The notes under the pieces were generated by a model that was given only the letters and a program-made list of their open reading frames with translations, did no database searches and was not told the DNA's origin. A stretch of 58,294 bases of DNA from a virus: positions 1-58,294 of IMG/VR virus record IMGVR_UViG_3300025767_000021; one strand, given 5' to 3'. A program made the position numbers and the translations under genes. Positions 34,101 to 42,986 of the stretch are shown here, piece after piece (the first letter of the stretch is position 1; each line of letters opens with the position of its first letter).

Positions 34101-37100
34101 GTGATACTCAAAAATTATTTGGTGAAACTGAAGTATATGGTAATATATCCGCTAGTGGTTTTATTACATCAAGTGGATTTGTAGGAGATGGTTCTGGATT
34201 ATTTAATATTCCACAATCAGCCCTTTCAGATAATTCACCATTAATTGCTAGTGGTGCAGTAACTGCATCTACTGAGGATGAACTATTTAGAGTAATATCT
34301 GTTGGTAGTGGGTCTATATTTAGTGGTTCAATTGAAGTTAGTGGTAGTGTACAATTAAGTAGTGGGTATGCATTTAGTGGTAGTGGTGAGAACTTATTTA
34401 ATATCCCACAATCAGCACTTTCTGAAGATGCTGCTAGAATAGCAAGTGGTTCAGCAACTGCATCCATTTCACCAAACTTAGGATTTGTAGTAAATACATC
34501 ATCATCTATTGAGGGTGATTTAAATGTAATTGGGACAACATCCGCATCTATCTTTAGTGGTAGTGGTGAATCTCTATTTAATATTCCACTATCTGCAATT
34601 ACTGAAGAGGCATTTAGAATTGTAAGTGGTAGTGTAACTGCTTCGGTTGACCCGAATAGGGGATTTGAAGTAAATTCAACTGGTAGATTTGATGGGGGTA
34701 TAACTACAAGTGGTAGTTTAATAGCATCATCATCGCAAGCAGTAATTCCAACTGGTTCTCTACTAACCACATTTGACATTGCAAACAATGGTTCATCTGA
34801 TTATGTATTTAGTGGGGCAATCGATGGAAATGACCCTACATTAACTTTAGTTAAAAATGTAACCTATACATTCAACATAGATGCAGAAGGGCATCCGTTC
34901 TACATCAAATCCGTACCAGGTACAACTTTAACAGGTGTAATTACTGGTTCTCAGATAGACGGATTTAATGGTACTGATAGTGGTTCATTTACATTTACTC
35001 CAACTGGTAGTAGTGTAACTCTTTACTATAATTGTAGTATCCACTCAACGATGGGTAATTCTATTTCTTTAGTTGAAGAAATATATGAAGATGAAATCCC
35101 ACATACACTAATTGGTTCAGTTAATGTAATTGGAAATCAAAAAATAACTGGTTCACTTTCAACAACTGGTGATATTGATACAACCATTGTAAGAGCAACT
35201 GAATTTAGTGGTTCGTTTAGTGGTAGTGGTGCTAACTTATTTGATATTCCACTTACCGCACTTGCGGAAGATGTTGTTAGAAGAACTTTCATTGCTAGTG
35301 GTAGTGTAACTGCATCAACTGACCCATCATACGGATTTAATGTAAATACTTCAGCATCTATTGATGGTGATTTAGTAGTTGGTGGTGGTTTAAATGTATC
35401 ATCATCTGTTATTTACGAAACATTACCGGTTTCACATTCGGTAATTGTATCTCAAAGTAAATTTGTGGTAGATGGTACATCACAAAAAATATTAAAAGTT
35501 GTAAAGGGCACATCTTATTATTTTAATTTATCGGATAGTACTAATATTGGAAACACTTTAAGATTATCAACAGTTTCTGATGGAATTCATAATGGAGGTA
35601 CTTTGGAATATACCACAGCTGTGGTATCAAGTAGTGTATTGCCGGGTAATAGTGGTGCATTCCTAAGTTTCATACCAACTGGTAGTACTCCAAATACTTT
35701 ATATTACTATTCGGAAGAAACAGCTTCCTATGGTGGTGCAATTTTAGTTTACAACTCTAAACCTGAAATAACAAGAAATATATTTACTGGTGATGTAGAT
35801 ATTACTGGTAGTTTAGATGTTACTGAAACTATCACATCAAATGAATTAATAGTAAACAAAGCAAGTGGTTCATTTAGTGGTTCATTTGCTGGAGATGGTT
35901 CTCAACTAAGAAACATACAGGCTGATTTATCACCTGTAATTGCTAGTGGTTCGGCAACAGCTTCAGTTGAAAGTGGTGATACATTTATTGTAACTGCACT
36001 TAACAGTGGTTCTAGATTTATTGGTAATGTTGATGTAAGTGGTAGTACAACCATTGGATATAATACTGGTAGTACTAACTTAGTAGTTACTGGTTCAGTT
36101 AAAGTTCAAGATACTGTAACTGCGGGATTCTTCGTAGGTGATGGTTCACAACTTGATAATGTACAAGCGGCAGCTGCTCCTCTTATCGCAAGTGGTTCGG
36201 CAACAGCTTCGGTAGCTAGTGGAGATACTTTTGTAGTAATCTCACCACTTAGTGGTTCTGTATTTACTGGTTCGGTATTAATAACTGGTTCATTTGATGT
36301 TGTTGATGGTATAATTAGTGGTGATGGTAGTGGATTAACAAACATTTCAATTGCCAACTTATCATTTGATACCGCTCGTTTAGCAACTGGTTCATATACT
36401 GCATCAATTTCACCTGATGGTGAATTTAAAGTATTTGATACGGGAATTACTGGAAGTGTACTTACATCTTTAAGTGGCTCTCTTAATGTATCGGAATCAT
36501 TAACTGTTGGTGGAATTATTACTGGTGATGGTAGTGGTATTACAAATATTGATATTGCTAACTTAGCAATTGATTCATCAAAAATCTTCACAGGTTCAGT
36601 ATCGGCATCGGTTTCGGAAGATGGATACTTCAGAGTATTTGATAATGTTGGTGGTTCGGTTATTTCGGAATTTAGTGGTTCTGTATTTATTTCGGAATCA
36701 ATATCAGCATCCCTTTATCAAGGTGATGGTGGCGGATTATATAACATTCCATTGGATGCACTTGAGGATTTACAATTAAGTAGAATCAATTCTGGCTCTG
36801 TAACCGCATCAGTTGACCCTAATTTGGGTTTTGTTGTAAACTCTTCAATTAGTGGTACATTATTCGTAGGTGATGGTGGTGGATTATTTAACATTCCTGC
36901 TGAATCTTTAGTAGACTTAGAATTACCACAAATTGTATCTGGTGCCATATCTGCCTCTGTTAATCCTGAATATGGATTCGCTGTTTATTCTCCACTTAGT
37001 GGTTCTACATTTACTGGTAGTTTATTTATTAGTGGGAACACAACAATACCATCTGGAAGTGGGTACTTTAGTGGTAGTGGTGAGGGATTATTTAACATTC

Positions 37101-40100
37101 CTGCAGATGCAATCGTTGGATTAGACCAAAGTAGAATCCTTAGTGGTTCGGTAACTGCATCTACAAATCCTGCCTATGGTTTTAGAGTAGATTCTATTGA
37201 TAGTGGCTCAACATTTATTGGTGATGTGTTTATTGATGGTAATTTATCAGCATCAATTATAACAGCAACTACTGAAGTATTTACACCAAGAATTACTTCA
37301 TCATTTGTAGGACCATATCAGGGTGAAAACCAAGGTATTGATATACCTGAAGATTTAGATATCTTAGTATTTGATTCAGATGCAAACAAATTTAGACCTG
37401 TATCCCAATTTGGTGATACAGCGTTATTCCCATTTGAGAATGTAACTCAAGTAACATTCCAACACAATTTTAGTTTAGATTACCCAGTAGTTCAGATTTA
37501 TGAAACTGGTTCCAACGGACAAATCATTCCACAAGCCATTGAATCAATTGATAGTTCATCGGTTAGAGTAACATTTAGTGGATTGACAAGTGGACATGCG
37601 GTAATTGGTACTGGTGGTAGATTAGCTGGGTTTACAAAGGGTGATGATGTAGTGGGGACAGTACTTTCAGCATCATACGCTGAGTTTGCACAAAACGCAG
37701 CAACTGCATCAAACTTATTAGGATTTAGTTCAGAATCTCTTGCTGAGATTGGAAACTTATCACAATATATTAAGAGTGAACAAACGGCATCGATGACTGT
37801 ACTTTCAGCATCTTATGCTGAAACCGCATCATTCGCAATAAACGCTGGTGATTTTAATACTGATTTATTCGTAAGAACTGACCAAACTGCATCGATGACT
37901 GTTTTATCAGCATCATACGCACTTTCAGCATCTTACGCTATCAATGCTGTATCTGCGGAAGATTATGTGAGAAACTCACAAACGGCATCGATGACTGTAC
38001 TTTCAGCATCTTATGCACAAACTGCTTCATTCGCATTAAATGCTGGTGATTTTGTTGGAGAAAACTTCTTACCTAAAAATGGTGTTGGTGTATTCTCTGG
38101 TAGTTTCTTAATCACTGGTAGTTTGGGTGTAACTGGTAGTGTATTCTTCGATGGATTACCTGAAGGTACATCGGATACTGTTTTAGTACTTAATACATCT
38201 ACCAATAGAGTAGAGACAAGACCTGTAACCGCAGTTAGTGGTACTTCTGGAACTGGTGGTACTTCAGGTTCTTCTGGTAGTGGAGGTTCATCTGGTTCGT
38301 CTGGAACATCGGGAACTAGCGGCACTTCTGGAACATCGGGAACTTCTGGAACTAGCGGCACTTCTGGTACATCAGGAACTTCTGGAACAAGTGGAACAAC
38401 AGGTTCGGCTGGTTCTTCTGGTTCAAGTGGAAGTAGTGGAACAACTGGTACTTCTGGGACAAGTGGTACATCTGGGACAAGTGGTACTTCTGGTACAAGC
38501 GGAACAAGCGGTACTTCTGGAACATCTGGAACAAGTGGTACTTCTGGGACAAGTGGTACTTCTGGAAGTAGTGGAAGTAGTGGTTCTTCTGGAACAAGTG
38601 GAAGTAGTGGTTCTTCTGGTTCAAGTGGAAGTAGTGGAACATCCGGTACATCTGGAAGTGGTGGTACATCTGGGACAAGTGGTACTTCTGGTACAAGCGG
38701 AACATCGGGTACAAGTGGTACTTCTGGTACAAGCGGTACAAGCGGTACAAGCGGAAGTTCTGGTTCAAGTGGAAGTAGTGGAACATCTGGTAGTGGAGGT
38801 TCATCCGGAACTTCTGGTTCGGGTGGAACTTCTGGTACTTCTGGTTCATCAGGTTCAAGTGGTTCATCTGGTTCATCTGGTACTTCTGGTAGTGGAGGTT
38901 CATCTGGTACTTCTGGTAGTGGAGGAACTTCAGGTTCGTCTGGTTCAAGCGGTAGTAGTGGAAGTAGTGGTACTTCTGGTACAAGCGGAACAAGCGGAAC
39001 AAGTGGTACTTCTGGTACATCGGGCTCATCAGGTTCATCTGGTAGTAGTGGTAGTGGAGGAACTTCAGGCTCATCTGGTTCATCTGGTAGTAGTGGTACA
39101 AGTGGTGCACAAGGTTCTTCCGGCTCCGCTGGTACTTCTGGAACATCGGGTTCATCGGGTTCCGCAGGGACAAGTGGTACATCGGGAACTTCTGGAACAA
39201 GTGGTGAGAGAGGTTCATCGGGTTCAGCTGGGACAAGTGGTACATCTGGTACAAACGGAACTTCTGGAACTGGTGGAACAAGCGGAACTACTGGAACTTC
39301 AGGAACATCTGGGACAAGTGGTACATCGGGTACATCGGGAACTTCTGGGACATCTGGGACAAGTGGAACATCGGGAACTTCTGGTACTTCGGGAACAACT
39401 GGTTCATTCGGAACATCAGGAACTTCTGGTACTTCTGGGACAAGTGGTAGTGGAGGTTCAGCTGGTACATCGGGAACATCTGGGACAGGCGGAACTTCAG
39501 GAACTTCAGGTTCAACTGGAACCGCTGGAACTTCTGGAACTAGCGGAACTTCGGGTACTTCTGGAACAAGTGGTTCAAATGGAACATCTGGAACAAGCGG
39601 CAGTAGTGGTAGTAGTGGAACATCAGGAACAACTGGTTCTTATGGTACTTCAGGTACATCTGGAACAAGTGGGGTAGATGGTTCTTCGGGTTCATCTGGT
39701 ACAGCTGGAACTGGTGGCACATCAGGAACTTCTGGAACAACTGGTTCTTATGGTACTTCAGGTACATCTGCTGAAGGTTCATCTGGTACTGCTGGGACAA
39801 GTGGAAGTGGAGGAACTTCTGGAACAAGTGGCAGAGATGGTACAAATGGAACTTCAGGTACATCTGGAACTTCGGCTGAAGGAAGTAGTGGTACTTCTGG
39901 AACAAGTGGTTCAAATGGTACTTCAGGCACTGGTGGTTCTTCGGGTACATCTGGGTTAAGTGGTACAAATGGTAGTGGAGGAACTTCGGGTACATCTGGG
40001 ATTAGTGGTTCATCCGGTACTTCTGGTGTTGATGGTACTTCTGGTTCATCTGGAACAAGTGGTATAAGTGGTAGTAGTGGTACATCTGGAGTAGGAACAA

Positions 40101-42046
40101 ATGGTACTTCAGGTACAGGTGGTACTTCTGGATTGGATGGTACTTACTTTGGAAGTTCTGGAACCTCAGGCTCATCTGGTGTTGATGGTGCTAGTGGTTC
40201 ATCTGGTTCATCTGGAACAACTGGTACTTCTGGGACAAGTGGTGTGGATGGAACATTCTTCGGAAGTAGTGGTACGACTGGTACTTCTGGAATTAGTGGA
40301 ACATCGGGTACAAGTGGTATTGGTTCTTCTGGTACTTCTGGGACAAGTGGTACTGGTTCGTCTGGTACAAGTGGTACATCAGGTTTAGATGGAACATTCT
40401 TCGGTTCATCTGGAACTTCTGGGACAAGTGGTATTAGTGGTTCATCTGGTACTTCTGGATTGGGCACAAATGGAACTTCAGGTACCTCTGGTGTAGATGG
40501 TACATTCTTCGGAAGCAGTGGTACGGCCGGTACTTCTGGGACAAGTGGAGCCGGTACAAGTGGTTCATCTGGAACAACTGGTACATCTGGTACAAGTGGG
40601 GTAGATGGTACATTCTTTGGTAGTAGTGGTACTTCGGGTACAAATGGTACATCTGGTACAAGTGGGGCTGGTACAAGTGGTAGTTCTGGTTCATCGGGTA
40701 CGAGTGGTACTTCTGGATTGGATGGTACTTACTTTGGAAGTAGTGGTACTTCTGGTACTAATGGTACTTCTGGAGAAAGCGGTTCTAATGGTACAAGTGG
40801 TGTAAGTGGAACGGCTGGTACATCTGGAACATCAGGTTTAGATGGAACATTCTTTGGCTCTTCGGGAACCGCTGGTACTTCTGGAACATCTGGAATAAGT
40901 GGAACGGCTGGTAGTGGGGGTACTTCAGGTATAAGTGGAACAGCTGGTACATCTGGAACATCGGGTAGAGATGGTACTTTCTTCGGAAGTAATGGTACAT
41001 CTGGAACGAGTGGAAGTAGTGGCTCTTCGGGTACTTCTGGTATAGGTTCAAATGGAACAAGTGGTACTTCTGGAACAAGCGGCTTGGATGGTACATTCTT
41101 TGGTTCATCCGGTACTTCTGGTACTTCGGGTGTAAGTGGTAGTAGTGGTACTTCTGGATTGGGTTCACATGGTACTTCTGGAACATCAGGTTTGGATGGT
41201 ACTTTCTTTGGAAGTAGTGGTTCATCTGGAACTTCTGGGACAAGTGGTCTTGGTGGTTCTTCTGGTACTTCTGGTTTGGGTTCACATGGTACTTCGGGTA
41301 CCTCTGGTACAAGTGGATTAGATGGAACATATTTTGGTTCAAGTGGTTCATCGGGAACCTCAGGTTCATCGGGTTCGTCTGGTACAAGTGGATTTGGCTC
41401 ATCAGGTTCTTCTGGTACATCTGGTATAGATGGTACTTTCTTTGGAACGCAAGGTATTGATGGTTCAAATGGTTCGGCTGGTACTTCGGGAACAACAGGT
41501 TCAGCTGGCTCATCTGGTTCTACTGGTACGGCTGGTTCATCTGGCTCATCTGGTAGTAGTGGAACAAGCGGATTCTTACAATTAGATAGTGATGGTAATA
41601 ATAGAGTTATCACTGCTGATGGTGATGGAACTGCAACCGCTGAAACTAATTTAACTTTCGATGGAAACTTATTAGATGTAACTGGTGATTTAGATGTAAG
41701 TGATGCAACATTCTCTACGAGATTCCATGAGAATTACAATAACATTGGAAACTCTACTGGCACAACTAATATCAACTTAGCAACCGCTAACAACTTCAGA
41801 ATTAATAGAACTGGAAATATTACAATTACAATTTCCAACGCACCAACAGGTCCTCGTTCAATTGGATTCACATTGGTGATGGAAGATGGTGGACCAGGTG
41901 CAACAGTAAATTGGCCAGGCACAATCGAATGGGCAAATGGTGCAGCTCCAACATTGACTACTGGAGGTAAGGATATTTTGGTATTCTATACTTATGATGG
42001 AGGGACAACATATTATGGATTCCTAAGTGCTAACAATATAAGTTAA
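31109..42046 (+). CDS. Giant fibre-like virion protein (3645 aa) with beta repeats and collagen-like region
   Basis: One 10.9-kb frame; AAGGTAG before ATG. N-terminus (SGKVKVVRPTDVSEDRYEYL) differs from the other giants and probably anchors it. Residues ~70-2050 hold about 23 copies of a repeat with SGSGENLFNIP-SAL, then GSVTASV and GFFRV/GFVV. Two cupredoxin-like domains lie at ~1225-1325 and ~1440-1550. A beta domain (VTQVTFQHNFSLDYPVVQIY) covers ~2057-2172 and an Ala/Ser stalk (TASMTVLSASYA) ~2184-2314. Residues ~2378-3487 are collagen-like Gly-Thr/Ser-Ser triplets. The C-terminus (ITISNAPTGPRSIGFTLVM, ILVFYTYDGGTTYYGF) is a common fibre tip domain. A trimeric long fibre is inferred, with LRR and chaperone genes directly downstream. 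Confidence 0.85.
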   Translation: MSQLLSGKVKVVRPTDVSEDRYEYLRLNEAEPNLGVPESGSISSGSIALVASDADGNRLFVTTLQLDQFSGSFSGSFAGDGSELNNLPDVPQLRSGSVSASIAPNTGFLVNTSASFFGDIDVDGTARITGDLIVDNRIVAREIIVEIISSSIIFSTGSNIFGDELTDRQIFTGSVEMTGSLTVDGNTNITGSVGIIGGVGILGNTTISGSVFVSESIEANIISASIFSGSGEALFNIPQSALSDNSPLIASGAVTASTENNVFTVTSVESGSIFSGSIQLSSGSVFSGSGAELFDIPRSALAPDALQSPLIVTGSVTASVSTDGFFRVQSTGSVTTELSGSLFVSGNVQLISGSSFSGSGENLFNIPKSALTEDALLSNLITTGSVTASVSEDGFFRVFGTGSVTSEFSGSVFVSGGVQLNSGSAFSGSGANLFDIPRSALTEDARLSNLITTGSVSASVSEDGFFRVFGTGSVTTELSGSVFVSGNLQLNSGSAFSGSGENLFNIPQAALAFEINRITSGSVTASVSPNEGFVVISEDSGSTFSGSIFLSSGSFFSGSGENLFNIPRAALTEDALLSNRIVSGAVTASVTPEDGFVVTSVESGSTFIGSVDVTGSVNIPSGSGFFSGSGLGLFDIPESALAFEINRITSGSVTASVDPNAGFVVISEDSGSTFSGSIFLASGSFISGSGEQLFDIPFSALSDEAQNAIESLLSVQAGRLATGSVTASVDPNDGFVVVSELSGSTFSGSVFLSSGSFFSGSGENLFNIPRSALVEDALLSNLITTGSVTASVSTDGFFRVQGTGSVTTELSGSLFVSGNVEINSGSSFSGSGANLFNIPRTALTDDALISNLIATGSVTASVSTDGIFKVYSTGSVKSEFSGSVFVSESLEAKKITADEFTGSFSGSFAGDGSQLNNIPQSALSEDANRIASGSVTASVSPNFGFVVNSSGSIQGDLTVDNDLFVGGRITAQELYVDFISSSIIYSSGSNIFGDDSGSDTQKLFGETEVYGNISASGFITSSGFVGDGSGLFNIPQSALSDNSPLIASGAVTASTEDELFRVISVGSGSIFSGSIEVSGSVQLSSGYAFSGSGENLFNIPQSALSEDAARIASGSATASISPNLGFVVNTSSSIEGDLNVIGTTSASIFSGSGESLFNIPLSAITEEAFRIVSGSVTASVDPNRGFEVNSTGRFDGGITTSGSLIASSSQAVIPTGSLLTTFDIANNGSSDYVFSGAIDGNDPTLTLVKNVTYTFNIDAEGHPFYIKSVPGTTLTGVITGSQIDGFNGTDSGSFTFTPTGSSVTLYYNCSIHSTMGNSISLVEEIYEDEIPHTLIGSVNVIGNQKITGSLSTTGDIDTTIVRATEFSGSFSGSGANLFDIPLTALAEDVVRRTFIASGSVTASTDPSYGFNVNTSASIDGDLVVGGGLNVSSSVIYETLPVSHSVIVSQSKFVVDGTSQKILKVVKGTSYYFNLSDSTNIGNTLRLSTVSDGIHNGGTLEYTTAVVSSSVLPGNSGAFLSFIPTGSTPNTLYYYSEETASYGGAILVYNSKPEITRNIFTGDVDITGSLDVTETITSNELIVNKASGSFSGSFAGDGSQLRNIQADLSPVIASGSATASVESGDTFIVTALNSGSRFIGNVDVSGSTTIGYNTGSTNLVVTGSVKVQDTVTAGFFVGDGSQLDNVQAAAAPLIASGSATASVASGDTFVVISPLSGSVFTGSVLITGSFDVVDGIISGDGSGLTNISIANLSFDTARLATGSYTASISPDGEFKVFDTGITGSVLTSLSGSLNVSESLTVGGIITGDGSGITNIDIANLAIDSSKIFTGSVSASVSEDGYFRVFDNVGGSVISEFSGSVFISESISASLYQGDGGGLYNIPLDALEDLQLSRINSGSVTASVDPNLGFVVNSSISGTLFVGDGGGLFNIPAESLVDLELPQIVSGAISASVNPEYGFAVYSPLSGSTFTGSLFISGNTTIPSGSGYFSGSGEGLFNIPADAIVGLDQSRILSGSVTASTNPAYGFRVDSIDSGSTFIGDVFIDGNLSASIITATTEVFTPRITSSFVGPYQGENQGIDIPEDLDILVFDSDANKFRPVSQFGDTALFPFENVTQVTFQHNFSLDYPVVQIYETGSNGQIIPQAIESIDSSSVRVTFSGLTSGHAVIGTGGRLAGFTKGDDVVGTVLSASYAEFAQNAATASNLLGFSSESLAEIGNLSQYIKSEQTASMTVLSASYAETASFAINAGDFNTDLFVRTDQTASMTVLSASYALSASYAINAVSAEDYVRNSQTASMTVLSASYAQTASFALNAGDFVGENFLPKNGVGVFSGSFLITGSLGVTGSVFFDGLPEGTSDTVLVLNTSTNRVETRPVTAVSGTSGTGGTSGSSGSGGSSGSSGTSGTSGTSGTSGTSGTSGTSGTSGTSGTSGTTGSAGSSGSSGSSGTTGTSGTSGTSGTSGTSGTSGTSGTSGTSGTSGTSGTSGTSGSSGSSGSSGTSGSSGSSGSSGSSGTSGTSGSGGTSGTSGTSGTSGTSGTSGTSGTSGTSGTSGSSGSSGSSGTSGSGGSSGTSGSGGTSGTSGSSGSSGSSGSSGTSGSGGSSGTSGSGGTSGSSGSSGSSGSSGTSGTSGTSGTSGTSGTSGSSGSSGSSGSGGTSGSSGSSGSSGTSGAQGSSGSAGTSGTSGSSGSAGTSGTSGTSGTSGERGSSGSAGTSGTSGTNGTSGTGGTSGTTGTSGTSGTSGTSGTSGTSGTSGTSGTSGTSGTSGTTGSFGTSGTSGTSGTSGSGGSAGTSGTSGTGGTSGTSGSTGTAGTSGTSGTSGTSGTSGSNGTSGTSGSSGSSGTSGTTGSYGTSGTSGTSGVDGSSGSSGTAGTGGTSGTSGTTGSYGTSGTSAEGSSGTAGTSGSGGTSGTSGRDGTNGTSGTSGTSAEGSSGTSGTSGSNGTSGTGGSSGTSGLSGTNGSGGTSGTSGISGSSGTSGVDGTSGSSGTSGISGSSGTSGVGTNGTSGTGGTSGLDGTYFGSSGTSGSSGVDGASGSSGSSGTTGTSGTSGVDGTFFGSSGTTGTSGISGTSGTSGIGSSGTSGTSGTGSSGTSGTSGLDGTFFGSSGTSGTSGISGSSGTSGLGTNGTSGTSGVDGTFFGSSGTAGTSGTSGAGTSGSSGTTGTSGTSGVDGTFFGSSGTSGTNGTSGTSGAGTSGSSGSSGTSGTSGLDGTYFGSSGTSGTNGTSGESGSNGTSGVSGTAGTSGTSGLDGTFFGSSGTAGTSGTSGISGTAGSGGTSGISGTAGTSGTSGRDGTFFGSNGTSGTSGSSGSSGTSGIGSNGTSGTSGTSGLDGTFFGSSGTSGTSGVSGSSGTSGLGSHGTSGTSGLDGTFFGSSGSSGTSGTSGLGGSSGTSGLGSHGTSGTSGTSGLDGTYFGSSGSSGTSGSSGSSGTSGFGSSGSSGTSGIDGTFFGTQGIDGSNGSAGTSGTTGSAGSSGSTGTAGSSGSSGSSGTSGFLQLDSDGNNRVITADGDGTATAETNLTFDGNLLDVTGDLDVSDATFSTRFHENYNNIGNSTGTTNINLATANNFRINRTGNITITISNAPTGPRSIGFTLVMEDGGPGATVNWPGTIEWANGAAPTLTTGGKDILVFYTYDGGTTYYGFLSANNIS
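34785..35085 (+). other. Cupredoxin-like domain with apparent type-1 ligands kept
   Basis: TLTLVKNVTYTFNIDAEG, His in GHPFYIK (codon 34892), then FTFTPTGSSVTLYYNCSIHS with Cys (35033), His (35042) and Met (35051). His...C-x-x-H-x-x-M is the ligand order of blue copper proteins; the last spacing (C+6 to Met) is shorter than plastocyanin. Metal binding is untested. Confidence 0.55.
35420..35760 (+). other. Cupredoxin-like domain, degenerate (second copy)
   Basis: LKVVKGTSYYFNLSDSTN, then FLSFIPTGSTPNTLYYYSEE. Same framework as the preceding copy, but the Cys-His-Met end is YYYSEETAS, so the copper site is lost. Confidence 0.5.
37660..38050 (+). repeat. Ala/Ser stalk repeat (SASYA)
   Basis: Four copies of VLSASYA followed by A-S/Q-x-A-x-N-A, with QTASMT spacers in three. 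Resembles alanine-rich trimeric stalks of phage fibres. Confidence 0.65.
38240..41570 (+). repeat. Collagen-like Gly-Thr/Ser-Ser region (~1,110 aa)
   Basis: Gly at nearly every third residue, mostly GTS and GSS triplets, with no proline. In 40130-41450 the triplet register is broken 12 times by G-x-D-G-T-F/Y-F-G (one extra residue) and often by G-x-G (one residue fewer). Many synonymous codons are mixed, so the DNA is less repetitive than the protein. Confidence 0.9.
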
Positions 42047-42059
42047 TGAGTTATGAATT

Positions 42060-42980
42060 ATGAGTATAGCAAGAAGATTATTATCAATAGAAGCAGGACA
42101 AGTGAGACCTTTTAAATTTACAATACAAACCACAACATCAAACACTCAGTTTGAATTACCCATCAATGTGGGTACATTACCTAATCCAAATATAACTGTG
42201 GACTGGGGTGATGGTGGAGGTACTACTACAATTACCACTAAAAATTCCGTAAGTAGGTTTCACACATATTCATCTGCTGGTACATATCAAATTATAGTAA
42301 ATGGATACTGCCCAGCTTTCAATGTAAACAACTCATCTTATAGAATTTTATATCGTTCTGTTGATGATTGGGGGCAAGTTGATTTTCAACAAATTGATTT
42401 TTATGGATGTACTAATTTAACATCATTACCCAATGATGGCTCAAATAATGCAACTTTGAATGAGGGTTTAAATACTGTTGTTAATTTTGATTCAACATTC
42501 AGACAAACTGGCATAAGTTATATTCCAAATGGATTATTTGATTATGCCTCAAACGCTAAAACTTTTATTAACACATTCGTATTCTGTCAAGGTATTACAT
42601 CAATCCCATCTGGATTATTTGATAATAATACATTGGTAACTGCATTTTCTGGTACATTTAACGCATGTTTAAATTTAACATCAATCCCATCTGGATTATT
42701 TGATAATAATACTTTAGTTGTAAACTTTGAATCAGTTTTCAGAAACTGCCGTAAGGTAACTTCTATTCCATCAAATTTCTTTACATATAATCAATCGGTT
42801 ACAACATTTGCAAATTCATTTAATATGGCAACTACTGTAAATCAATTGGGTGGTAGTACTCCACAAGATTTAAGTGGAAATGAAATTTGGCAAAGAACAC
42901 CAACACCAACAGGTACTGATTGTTTCGCATTTTGTACAGGTTTAACTAATTTCGCATCAATACCACCAACATTTACTTAA
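42060..42980 (+). CDS. PKD-like plus leucine-rich-repeat protein, possible receptor-binding tip
   Basis: 306 residues from ATG 42060 (13 bp after the previous stop; no strong ribosome binding site). Residues ~20-80 look like a PKD or similar Ig-type domain: ITVDWGDGGGT and HTYSSAGTYQIIVNGY. Residues ~105-260 are BspA-type leucine-rich repeats of ~27 aa: FYGCTNLTSLP, then IPNGLFDY, ITSIPSGLFDNNTLV twice, VTSIPSNFFTYNQSV, each with F-x-x-x-F-x-x-C. Two repeats share 35 identical bases. The last part (TDCFAFCTGLTNFASIPPTF) closes the array. It lies between a giant fibre gene and a fibre-assembly chaperone, so a host-binding tip or accessory is inferred. PKD and BspA-type repeats are both known from surface-binding proteins. 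Confidence 0.72.
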   Translation: MSIARRLLSIEAGQVRPFKFTIQTTTSNTQFELPINVGTLPNPNITVDWGDGGGTTTITTKNSVSRFHTYSSAGTYQIIVNGYCPAFNVNNSSYRILYRSVDDWGQVDFQQIDFYGCTNLTSLPNDGSNNATLNEGLNTVVNFDSTFRQTGISYIPNGLFDYASNAKTFINTFVFCQGITSIPSGLFDNNTLVTAFSGTFNACLNLTSIPSGLFDNNTLVVNFESVFRNCRKVTSIPSNFFTYNQSVTTFANSFNMATTVNQLGGSTPQDLSGNEIWQRTPTPTGTDCFAFCTGLTNFASIPPTFT

Positions 42981-42986
42981 AAGATT

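Larger units (their letters stand above)
31330..37180 (+). repeat. About 23 LFNIP/GSVTASV beta repeats
   Basis: By eye about 23 copies of the pattern [SG]-G-S-G-x-x-L-[FT]-[ND]-I-P ... [IT]-x-[ST]-G-[SA]-[VA]-[TS]-A-S ... F-x-V, most followed by a SGS spacer with FSGS or FVSG. Two more copies lie at 44340-44640 in the 3624-aa gene. Confidence 0.8.

Noticed and set aside
38238-39677. 479-aa + strand open frame inside the collagen-like region (VVLLVQVE-type sequence)
   Set aside because: It is a shifted frame of the Gly-Thr/Ser triplet repeat; any frame of such DNA stays open. No ribosome binding site and the real frame is well supported.
38240-41570. CRISPR-like look of regularly repeated short DNA units
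   Set aside because: Units encode a continuous in-frame protein, no spacers of constant length and no palindromic repeat.
40729-41613. 294-aa minus-strand open frame, and other minus-strand frames over 38011-41613
   Set aside because: Same antisense artefact of the collagen-like repeat.
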